Shown here in pieces: positions 45,441 to 55,628 of a stretch of DNA of 64,000 nt. Source of the stretch: Campanula takesimana (lineage: Eukaryota > Streptophyta > Magnoliopsida > Asterales > Campanulaceae); assembly GCA_026119855.1 (NCBI GenBank), contig JAOWBW010001476.1:223361-287360 (forward strand). The letters are read 5' to 3'. Within the stretch, counting starts at the first letter, position 1. The number at the start of each line of letters is the position of its first letter. The notes under the pieces were generated by a model. The model was not told where the DNA came from. It saw only the letters and a list, made by a program, of their open reading frames with translations, and made no database searches. The position numbers were made by a program, and so were the translations under genes.

Positions 45441-46005
45441 CTCCTTCTGTCCTACCACAAGTGGGACCAAGTTGTAGGGCACAATAATTAAGAAAAAAAG
45501 TAGTACTCCTCCGTCCCGGTTTAAGGTTTTTAGTTTGACTTTACACGCTTATTAAGAAGCCAAGGCAAATTTGAGTCAACAATAATAGTGTGTGAAGCAT
45601 ATGTCCATTCATAAAGCAAGTGGGTGAAAAGTAGATGAGTGAGTGATGATTTTTTTGTAATATATGAACTTTATGAGGACAAGATTGTCCAAAACACTAT
45701 TCATACTTTACCATTTTAGGAATAAAACAACTAAGAACCTTAAACTGGGACATACCAAAAAGGAAAGTAAGAACCTTAAACTGGGACGGAGGTAGTATAT
45801 GTTTGGTAGAAAATGAAAAAAGAAAATAAGTAACGTAAATAGTAGTGTTGGTTGAATAAATTAATTAGTGAAAATTAAAAAGAGAAAATGAGTAGAGTTA
45901 AATGTTAGGCTTGGTTGAATATAAATATATTCAAATATTTATAATATGACAGACTGAAAGAAGAAATTAGTCTCATTTATAGTCCTTATAATAGGACAGA
46001 GGGAG
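45441..46005. mobile_element. Stowaway-like MITE split by another
   Basis: TA-flanked, ends CTCCTTCTGTCCTACCACAA and TTATAATAGGACAGAGGGAG. Contains 45506-45795. Confidence 0.7.
45506..45795. mobile_element. Stowaway MITE, nested
   Basis: TA-flanked, ends CTCCTCCGTCCCGGTTTAAG and CTTAAACTGGGACGGAGGTAG-type inverse; AAGAACCTTAAACTGGGA is repeated at the right end. Confidence 0.85.
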
Positions 46006-46318
46006 TAAGTGAGCTTACAAAATATGTGACCAAAATTAATTTGATGAGCCTATCTAGCATCGTTTTAATTTCAATATCTTGTTTCGCAAATCTATCTATC
46101 TATCTATATATATATATATTAAAGTTGGTGAGGAGAGCCATGGTGTTGCCACATAGACAAGTCTTAGAGAAAGGTTGCATTTGTTGTTGCCACATCATTA
46201 CCACTCTTATAAATAAGAGACTTTTCAAATTCTTTTTCTTAGCTAATAGTATTAGCTAATAGTACTAGTTACTATATAGGGTAACTATTATAGTTAAATA
46301 CTATAGTTAACTAATACT

Positions 46319-46580
46319 TATAATAGTAATAGTTACTATAATAGGTAACTAATATAGTTAACTACTATAGTAACTAATACTTATAATAGTAGTAGTTACT
46401 ATAATAAGTAACTATAATAATAGTTAACTATATACTTATAATAGTAATAGTTACTATAATAAGTAACTATCATAGTTAACTACTATAGTAACTAAGACTT
46501 ATAATAGTAATAGGTACTATAATAAGTAACTAATATAGTTAGCTACTATAGTAACTAATACTTATAATAGTAATAGTTAA
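46319..46580. repeat. 63-bp AT-rich repeat, five units
   Basis: TATAATAG units start at 46319, 46382, 46437, 46500 and 46563. Copy 1 has two units. Confidence 0.85.
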
Positions 46581-46612
46581 CTATTATAGTTAACTATTAT
46601 AGTTAACTATTA

Positions 46613-46887
46613 CTACCTACGTCCCAGAGTAAGAGTCCAACTTTCTATTTTGATACGTCACAGAGTAAAAGTCTTTTTCTTAAAATGACAAAGAATCGTT
46701 ACTATTCATCTCAATCATTCTCTCTCCTACTTTACTTTTATACTCATAAAATCAATCAACTTATTACTCACTCTCACTCATTCTCTCTCCTAATTTACTT
46801 TTATACTCACAACATTTACTTTACTTCCATCATTTCTTAATTTCCGTGCAAATGGGAGATAGGACGCTTACTCCGGGACGGAGGGAG
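46613..46887. mobile_element. Stowaway MITE shared with Helitron copy 1
   Basis: TA-flanked, ends CTACCTACGTCCCAGAGTAA and TTACTCCGGGACGGAGGGAG. Confidence 0.85.
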
Positions 46888-47489
46888 TAATATTTAACTA
46901 TTATAACTAACTAATACTATTAATAGTATTAGTTAATTATAATAGTTAAATATAATTGTTAAATATAACAGTTACTATATAAGTTAATTATTATTATTAT
47001 TAATAGTATTAGTTAATCATAATTGTTACAATATATATTAACTATTACTATTAATTATATTATTTAATCATAATAGTTACTATATATGTTAACTATTACT
47101 ATTAATACCATTAGGTTTTTTGAAATATTCATACAACAGACTTAAATGTACTTCTAAATTAATTAAAAAAAATATTTTATTACAACTATGTACAACCAAA
47201 GCTGTGAAAATGTTTTGATTAATTTAAAATATATATATATTTTCAAATAAAATTATTATGTTAATTTATCAATTAAAAACATCAAAAATGGAAAATACAA
47301 AAAACATTAACGGAATAGATTCCTGTGCAGAGCACGGGTTACCTACTACTCACTCCGGTCCAAAATAACTGTCGTTTTTTGACTCTTCACAAAAATTAAG
47401 AAATGCAATTATTAAGGCATATTAATGGTGAAAGTTCCATGCTTACCCTTATTTATTGTTCAACTTTTTTACATTATTACACTCACTAA

Positions 47490-48763
47490 GGCTCCGTTTG
47501 TTTCGCGTAAAATAACTTCCGAAAAATATTTTCCCCATTTTCCGGTGTTTGTTACGCACCGGAAAATGAGGAAAATATTTTCCGGAAAATGGTTTTCCCT
47601 CTTTTCTAAGTAAAATGACTTACGGATTTTTACTAAGTAAGTCATTTTCCGGAAAATGTTAACTCCCTCACTCACACACAACTCTCCATAAAACCCTACC
47701 CTACCTACCCTACCCACTACACCTCTAACACCACCCTCTTCATCCATCCTATCCACCACCCCCAACTACCCCAGCACCCACCCCACCCTACCCCACCACC
47801 CCACCCCCACCCTACCCCACCCAAAAAAAAAAACTTTTTTCACTCATATTAAAAAAAAATTGAACATCTCCACCACCCCCAACACCCACCCCCACCCTAC
47901 CCACCACCCCACCCCACGAAAAAAAAAATAAAAAAAATTCTTTTCACTCATATTAAAAATAAATTGAACATCTCCACCACCTCCAACTACCCCAGCACCC
48001 ACTCACCCCCACCCTACCACACCACCACACCCCAACCACCCACCCCACCAAAAAAAAAAAAACTTCACTCATATTAAAAAAAATTGAACATCTCCACCAC
48101 CCCCAACTACCCAGCACCCAGCACCCACCCCCACCCACCCCCACCCTACCCCACCACCCCACCCCACCCAAAAAAAAAAAAAAAAACTTTTCACTCATTA
48201 AAAAAATTGAACATCTCCATCACCCCCACCTACCCCAGCACCCACCCCCCCACCCTACCCCACCACCCAACCCACCACCCACCCAAAAAAAAAAAAAAAA
48301 AAAAAACTTGTTTTCACTCATATTAAAAAAAAATGAACACCTCCCCCGCTCCACACTACCCTCCCACCCCCCACCTACCCCCACCCCACCCACCCACCCC
48401 CCAAAAAAATAAAAAAAATTACTCATATTAAAATTATTTTTGAACACCTCCCTCACCCCCTCACCCACCCACCCCCCACCTACCCCACCCACCCCCACCC
48501 CCACCCTACCCCCCCCCCTACAACCACCCATCCCAACCCAAAATCTCCACCCACATTCAATTTTTTCTCATTATAATTCTTTTCCTCATATTAAATTATT
48601 ATTATTTTCATATGAAAATATTTTCCGGAAAACATTTTCCTTAGATTTACCAAACAACCAAAAACATGTTTATGTCATTTTCTGGAAAACATTTTCATTT
48701 TCCGGAAAACATTTTACGGGAAATCATTTTTCGGAAATTGTTTTACGCGAAACAAACGGAGCC
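47490..48763. mobile_element. Harbinger/Tourist-like element with TAA target duplication
   Basis: Ends GGCTCCGTTTGTTTCGCGTA and TACGCGAAACAAACGGAGCC are perfectly inverted; TAA at 47487-47489 and 48764-48766. Sub-terminal TTTTCCGGAAAA-type palindromes occur at both sides. The centre is a C-rich minisatellite. No transposase gene. Confidence 0.85.
47841..48435. repeat. C-rich minisatellite, six units of 104-126 bp
   Basis: CACTCATATTAAAA followed by TTGAACATCTCCACCACCCC recurs from 47841, 47945, 48066, 48192, 48315 and 48420. Each unit carries CCCCACCC runs and a poly-A tract. Gly/Trp-rich frames on the minus strand come from these runs. Confidence 0.9.
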
Positions 48764-48903
48764 TAAGTCAATTAATAAAGTAAAACAACTTCCAATGCAA
48801 GGGTAAATAAGGAATTTTAATTGTTTTGACTCAAAAGTGATAATTATTTTGGACCAAAAAAATTGCTCAAAAGCGACAGATATTTTAGACCGGAGGGAGT
48901 AGT

Positions 48904-50576
48904 AAATAAGTATTACTCGATCATATTAATAATAATTAGCTGTAGTTGCGGAGCAACAAAATTTTGTACAATCGAACAACACGAAATTCTAGAAAAGGTA
49001 TCCATTAGAGTACGTTTTAGGGCGTGCATGCCTTTCCAATATTATTGGATGGGAAAAAGCTACATTTACACTAGTGTATAGAATCTTGCTATACACTACA
49101 AATACCACAGTGTCAAGTGTTTTAGATGGATCTCATAAGAAAATATATTCTAAAATGAAAATTTGAAAGCTTAATCTGAAATGTTTTTAATTTAAAATTC
49201 AAATCTAGAAAACTTAATTAATTAGCTCTTCTTTCCATACTCTTTTCACATCCTCCATAAAAATTTTACAATCTCCCATTTATGAAATTATTACTCAACC
49301 AAATCTTTAACATTTTTACTTTTATTACTTAAATTCATACTATATCCAGATTTATTTATTTGGACAAAAAATTAAAAGTTTGTGTTTTTGATCAATATTT
49401 GCCTTCTTTTTAGTTTTAGCACAAAAAATAAAATGTGTGGTTAATTTTAAACTTTGTATTAGATAATAATTGATTATGATACATTGGTTAAATAATTGAA
49501 TTATTGTTTCAAGAAATAATAATAATTGAATTATGGCATTGTAGTCTTGACAATGATTTTAGTCCAAAGAAAAAGGGAAATTTTTTAGAGAAAGGCTTAA
49601 ACAATTTAAGCAAGTGATTTTAGTGGGTCCACATTTAAGCTCCCATTAACCCACAATCCACCAAAACCACCATCCATAACCACCACCAAAATCACCATCC
49701 ATTAACTCCACCGTTCACCATCATCACCACTGTTCACCGCAACCACCGTCCTCTCTAGCAAACTATGAAAACCAAAAAAAAAAACAAGAGAGAGAGAGAG
49801 AGAGGGAAAACTTGAGCGGAGCCTGGTCTGGGATCGAGATGGAGGAGACAGATCTGAGAAAAGGAGACATATCTTTCCTGTTTTAAAAACAAACTATTAT
49901 TATCATCATTGTTACTGGTCATATAATATAAAAATAATACTTATGTTTCAAAACAAAATAAATATTTAGTGATAATAATAAAATAATGAAATATCTAGTA
50001 TTAAAAAATTATAATGATTAATAATAATGATTAAATAATTATTATAAAATAATAATGATTGGAAGTCTTATAACAAAAAATCAATAATACTCATTAATAA
50101 TTAATAATGATAATAATTAAATAATTAAAATATTAATAATTTGATATTTAGTAACAAATAATGATAATAGTCACTAACCACCGCTACCATCACCTCACAA
50201 CCATCCTACTACCATTACAAACACAACCGCCACCAACAACGGCACCACCATCATTATACCATCGTCGCTACCTACACCTACCAAAAAACACCATATTATC
50301 TAAGGGTGTAAATGGTTCCGTTTGGTTCGGTCTGGACAAATTTAGAGAGCTAGTAATCGGTTTGAGAAATTCTCAGACCGAACCGAACCATGAAAGAATT
50401 CAAACTGAACAAAACCAAGCCCATATGTGTTGTAATTTTGGTTTAGCTGAATTCATTTTTAATTGAAAGTGCTTAAATTCAATTTAAGATGACCTTTAAC
50501 ACACAGTTAAAATGTAAAATGTTCAAGTGCATAAGTTTTTTATTAGGGTCCGCATTTGGAGCGGACTATCCGTTTA
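48904..50576. other. AT-rich spacer with simple repeats
   Basis: GA microsatellite at 49787-49803, CCA-rich stretches at 49660-49750 and 50170-50260, AAT-rich tract 49900-50160. GGGTGTAAATGGTTCCGTTTGG at 50304 looks like one end of a hAT MITE, without a clear partner. No gene. Confidence 0.5.
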
Positions 50577-51167
50577 TAGACATGGCCAAATACGGGTGGG
50601 ACGGGTACAATTACGGTTACGGTTTCCAAAACTCATAACCTTGTTGAACACGGGTGCGGGTACTGGTGGGACACGGTTATGGCGGGTACGGGTCCACGGT
50701 TGTATGGGTCTGCCCCATTTTTTCAAAAAATAAAAAATAAATCTGTTAAATTGTAAACAACTTTTGTTAAAAATCTAACGGAATCTGTTAGAAGTTAATT
50801 GTTTTCTTTTTTTTCGTTTTTCCTTTTGATATCAATGAAATTCAACAAAATATGTTAGAATATGTTTATAATGAATAAAAAGTAACAAAAAATATTTAAA
50901 AAGCTAACATTTTAAACAGATTATGTTAGAAAATCAATAAACTATGTTAGAAAACTAACGAAATATGTTACAAAACTAACATAATCTGTACGATTAGAAC
51001 ATTTAACGGTTACAGGTTCCTATAGCCTATAACCGTAACCTAACCGTATTATTGACGGGTACGGTTAGAACGGTTAACGGGTTGTCCACATGTACGGTTC
51101 CAACGGTTTAAATGCAGGTACGGGTTGACGCGTTTTCACGGGTACGGTTTCCGATTGGCCATGTCGA
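50577..51167. mobile_element. hAT-like MITE, GGTTACGG-rich
   Basis: Terminal TAGACATGGCCAAATACGGG and GGTTTCCGATTGGCCATGTCGA-type inverse. Target duplication is not clear. Both ends carry ACGGGTACGGTT units; centre AT-rich with repeated ACTATGTTAGAAAA. Confidence 0.65.
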
Positions 51168-51353
51168 CCCTTTTAAGTTGTAAAAACGGACTCCTCTAAA
51201 TGTTTGACACGCGGTCAAATGAAGTGAAATGCGTGGTGGAAGAGAGCTGCTTTATGAAATGTTCTTTTCAGTAATAGTTTACCTATCAATCCTCTTAAAC
51301 TCATGGAAGTTACTTTTGAGTACACAAGATATAATCATTAACATTATTATATA

Positions 51354-51581
51354 CTCTCTCCGTCCCACTCAAAATAAAATCTTTAGCCAACTAAATTATA
51401 CTTTGATTAATAATTTAAGGAAGAATAATGATGCTTATAAATATTAATTTTTTTATTGTATCTCGGTTAATAATAAAGTAAATAACTATTTTAAATTTCA
51501 TTGGATTATTATCTTCATTAAATTATTGTTAAAGTATAATTAAATTGATCAAAAATCCTATTTCAAGTGGGACGGAGGAAG
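51354..51581. mobile_element. Stowaway MITE
   Basis: TA-flanked, ends CTCTCTCCGTCCCACTCAAA and TTTCAAGTGGGACGGAGGAAG. Confidence 0.85.
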
Positions 51582-52276
51582 TATTCTTTTTTTTTTTGCA
51601 CTAACAATATTATTCTTTTAACGTCTTAAAATGCTAGTCTCATTTTCTCATTTCACTTCTTTCATAAAGTTAGTCTCATTTCTAAAATTAACACTTCAAA
51701 ATTACTTAATATCCAAAATTTATATTATGACTTTAATATATTTAAAGAAAAACTTATAACATAACATTTTTTTTGAAAGATAAGTTAAACAACCCATCCA
51801 TTTTAAATTTAATCTCTATTAATTAATCAAAGATGACTCTTCATTATCTAAGTAGTTTCCCTCCTAATTTAAGATTTTCCCTCCTAACCTTAGATTTTCC
51901 CTCTCAAAATTCCCTCCTATGTATTTAAAAATCTGTCATGTATCATGCTTACATTTCTGGTGTATAGAAAGATTCTATCCACCGATAAGGTAAAATATTG
52001 GATATCATATCTTTCTCTTTTAGAAACGACGGCATAGATTGGTTCCTCTAAAGTTCATTTAGTACAAGTGGTACTAATTTTTTTTTTTTTTGATCAAACT
52101 AAGGTGTGCTAATTTGTTTGAACTAAATATAGGTACTTTGTTATAAGTTTGTTATAAGACGGGAAAGTATTTCATATTAGATATTGAATGAATGTTTTTT
52201 CTAAGATATGCACAAAGTATATTTTTAATACTTTATATAAATATTTGCTTGCACAAATTATATAAACGATATAATT
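51582..52276. other. AT-rich spacer
   Basis: No gene. CTCCTAATTTAAGATTTTCC-like short repeats at 51850-51905. Confidence 0.5.
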
Positions 52277-52453
52277 CTCTCCGTCTCAAAATAATATTCG
52301 CGTTTAACTATTCAATTTTTTTTAAAATATGAATACTTCATTCACTAGTCATGTTTTGTTTATGTACTTTAATGCTCAAATTGTAAAAATGAGAAGAACT
52401 TTATGGGACAGTGAAAAATGACAAAAAGTAAGATCATTTTGGGACGGAGGGAG
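52277..52453. mobile_element. Stowaway MITE
   Basis: Ends CTCTCCGTCTCAAAATAATA and TCATTTTGGGACGGAGGGAG inverted; TA on the right. Confidence 0.75.
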
Positions 52454-53129
52454 TATATTTTTTTCAGCTCTGAATAATAGTTTGATTTTTTATTTGGTAC
52501 GTCCCATGATAAGAGTCTCGTTTTTAAGATGATAAATAATGAATAGTATTTCGGACAACTTTATCATTATAATGCTTTTGTAATTTCAAAATTACCAATA
52601 TTTAACTTACTTTTTACCCACTTGCAGGGCCGTCCCATGTGCAAGTGCACATGGTGAAATCTCAGCTCTTGTTATTTTTTATTTTTTTTTTGAATATATG
52701 CATTAAAAGTGCAGTAGTTAAAATGAAATTCTTGTTTGTTCAATGGGATATTGATAAGTTTTTAGCTTTGTGGTCTAGAGTTCGACTCTCATTAACTACA
52801 TTTATTTATCTTTGAGTTCAAGTTCCATTATCTGGTCTAGAGTTCAACTCTTATTAACTACATTTTTTTTTTTGCCGTAAGTTCAAGTCCTATTATCAAC
52901 ATTTATGTTTTTTTGTTTAATTTTTGCACTCGCTCTAATTGAACTTCTGCTCAAGATTAAGTCAAATGAAAAGATCTCTACTCTTTTTTTTTTTGTAATA
53001 TTAAAATTATTTTCTATGATCAATACGTGTGTGTGTGTGTGTGTGTATAAATAGGGTCTTACTCCAATGAGAACCATTTAAAATGAGAACCAAGCATAAC
53101 AATTGGATTAGACACAAAATTAAGAGTAC
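52454..53129. other. Spacer with transposon remnants and GT microsatellite
   Basis: CAGGGCCGTCCCATGTGCAA at 52626 resembles a hAT terminus without a partner. GGTCTAGAGTTC is repeated at 52770 and 52836. A GT run lies at 53027-53046. No gene. Confidence 0.45.
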
Positions 53130-53777
53130 TGAACGACATAAACCGACCTAGTAGATGGGAACACGGACGAGAGGCCCAGCGTACCTAATGGACCTATACC
53201 GAGAGGCCCCACTCACAAGCCCATGTTTATAGGTCGACATCAGTGAGGCCGAGCAGGCAGTCCTTGCCTAGGCCGAGTCCGAGAAGCCTAATCCCTAGCC
53301 GGCCTCTATGACGAGCCGAGTTAGATGACGGGCCGACTTGCATCGTAAACCTCCCATTATCATTGGGAAACCTCTATACAGAGTTATATTACAACTCTAA
53401 AATTAAGAGTCCTTATCTGAACCAAGATAACTCTCCTATCAGATAACATGATATCATCCATCCTTATCAGGAGTCTATCTCCAAGGAATATGAGTCTTAC
53501 ATCACCACGGGCTTCCTGGCTTTCCTATCAAGTCAGAACTCATACACCCACGCCTATATAAACAGGTCCTCTACACAGGAAACGGGTAATGAACTTTTGG
53601 CTCTAATCTAGTCAATTGATTCTCTATTTCTAATCACCCATATCCTTATTCTTACACCGGAGGGCCTTCGCCGGTGAAGCCCGGTGTAGTTTTACGTTTG
53701 TTTCGTGTGTGCAGATTCCGCCATCAAGAACTGTTGCTGGGATTATCCGACCCGTTAGACGAAGGCTGATCCAACCA
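53130..53777 (+). mobile_element. 5' LTR of Tat element E (boundaries tentative)
   Basis: It starts TGAACGACATAAACC and has a TATA-like CTATATAAAC at 53554-53563. It ends before TTTGGCGTCATCAG at 53781, a degenerate primer-binding site of the TTTGGCGCC type. The 3' LTR is outside the window, so the ends cannot be confirmed. Confidence 0.5.
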
Positions 53778-53853
53778 GATTTTGGCGTCATCAGTTTGGT
53801 TCCATTGCCGGGAAATCGATTGATCAGTTCTTTAGTCAGACAATTCCAAGATC

Positions 53854-55587
53854 ATGGCCGGAGAATTAGTTTGACGGGCGAGAGGCCACCCCTTCTAAAG
53901 AAACCACAAGGGATGCACCGCCCCCCGACAACACAAAACACTGCTGCACAGAACCAGAGGCTCCCACCTACGGCACCCGCACAAGGGGGAGGGATGCATA
54001 CCCGCTCAAAGGACCGGCCCCCAATGTTGTTAACCAATACGGGCCGCCGACGGACAGGATCCCGCAATAATGGGGCAGGACCATCACAACCGCCGCCACT
54101 GGACAAAAGAGCGTTGCTTCAACAGAACGTTCACACACTCCAACAGCTGGCCGAAGCCCAGCGGGCCCTGTTAGATCTTGACCCCGAAAATTCCATGGCC
54201 AACCTACTTCAGCCATCCGGAACGAGGGGGACAAATCTGGACGACAGAGTGAGCAGAAGGGAGCCCCTACAAAATTATAGACGGGATATGCCTCCCCGGA
54301 GCCGAGTAAGTCGCCAGACGGACAGTTAGGAAGACCAATCTAGATGAAGATCTGAGGGACCGCATTAATCTCCGTCGGGAAGAACAAGAAAGATGAATCC
54401 CCTGGAGTGAGAATTGTAGGGGAAAGACGTCGTGGGGACGCCCGACGTCATTCGCCTCTCAGACTAGATCCACCAAGACGCACCCCACCCCGGCACACTC
54501 CACCTCGCCGTACTCCTTCAAGGCATCGCCTGAACCGATCCAAGGTGCAAGAGGACGCCGTGATCGAAGCATAGTAAGTTCCAGTCATACCTCGGCATTC
54601 AGCACAAGGGACATTGTTGACCTTAGAGAGAGACTCAACAACATTGAGATGATGAATCAGGGGCACAGGAAACCCAATAATGATTACGATGCCATGCGCC
54701 CTTTCGCGCAGAGGATTAAGGATGCACCACCTAATCCGCAGTTAAAGCTCCCACATCTAGACAAATACTCCGGCAACGCCGACGCTCTGGATCACATCCA
54801 AGCCTTTGAGGCCACCATGGCCCTAGTGTCTAATCAGGATGACGTGCTGTGCAAGGACTTTGAAAGCACCTTAACAAAGGCAGCTCGGTCCTGGTTCATG
54901 GACCTTGAGAAAAGTAGCATCAATTCCTTTGCCAGGTTGAATCACAATTTCTGGAATATTTTGCTACTGCTGGTGCTAGAAGAAAAGGTTGTCTGACCTA
55001 GCCAACATGGTCCAGAGCAAGAATGAGTCCACCCTAAGTTTCTACAACCGGTTTAGGGATCTTGCAGACTCAATAGAGGAACGCCTGACCGACAGGGAGA
55101 TAATTGTGTGCTTCACGAATGGTCATAGATCAGAGCAGCTAACTTATGAATTGTCGGTCAGAGAGCCCCTCACCAAAGCCGAGTTGTACACGTTGCTTAT
55201 GCCACGGCCATCGCCGAGGAGAAGAAAAAGACGTTATATGGTCATAAGGAACGAGACCGAGATCATGACAAGTCACATAACGGGACTCTTCCCAGGGGAC
55301 CAACGGGGAAACAGCAAGGGCAAAAACAGGACCAGGGGGACCGAGACATTCACCACATTCAATAAACCGATCTCTGAGATCATGAATCTGGTGGATCTCC
55401 CCAACCCCAAGCCTTTAAAAGACAACCGAAATACCCAAGGGATACCACAAAGTATTGCTCCTATCACAGAGATAACGGTCACGACACCGAGAACTGTTTT
55501 GCCCTGAAGAAGATTCTGCAGAAATGGGCGGACCAAGGCAAGCTCAATCAGTTCATGACCAAGGACAATAAACGCCCAAGGGAATAA
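53854..55587 (+). pseudogene. Gag of Tat element E
   Basis: ATG 53854 (MAGE) is shifted out of frame at once. The following Pro/Arg/Gln-rich stretch to 54329 includes LLQQNVHTLQQLAEAQRALL. The capsid-like part runs from 54649: MRPFAQRIKDAPPNPQLKLP, HLDKYSGNADALDHIQAFEA and ARSWFMDLEKSSINSFARLN, continuing in another frame with ANMVQSKNESTLSFYNRFRD. Near 55490 a late ENCFALKKILQKWADQGKL segment closes gag. This order matches gag of Tat/Retand-type elements. Frameshifts at about 54340, 54985, 55210 and 55495 break it. Confidence 0.8.
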
Positions 55588-55628
55588 GACAAAAACAATG
55601 ATCAGTCGACAGGCCACCTCGGGCTAGG

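Larger units (their letters stand above)
47349..48899. mobile_element. Stowaway-like MITE in the Helitron 3' terminus
   Basis: Ends CTCACTCCGGTCCAAAATAA and TATTTTAGACCGGAGGGAG; TA at 47347-47348 and 48900-48901. It has been enlarged by the Harbinger-like element inside it. Confidence 0.8.
46103..48902 (+). mobile_element. Helitron-like element, copy 2, with nested insertions
   Basis: Starts TCTATATATATATATATT (a TCTA run precedes it, so the exact base is uncertain) and follows copy 1 closely over about 1.2 kb. The GC hairpin GTGCAGAGCAC lies at 47324-47334. The terminal CTAG is split by a Stowaway: CTA at 47346-47348 and G at 48902, followed by T. Confidence 0.65.

Noticed and set aside
47953..48531. 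Gly/Trp/Val-rich minus-strand and Pro-rich plus-strand frames
   Set aside because: They derive from the CCCCACCC minisatellite and change with each indel.
52770..52900. tRNA-like T-arm sequence (GGTCTAGAGTTCGACTCTC)
   Set aside because: No acceptor, D-arm or anticodon arm can be placed around it. The motif is repeated nearby as part of a dispersed element.
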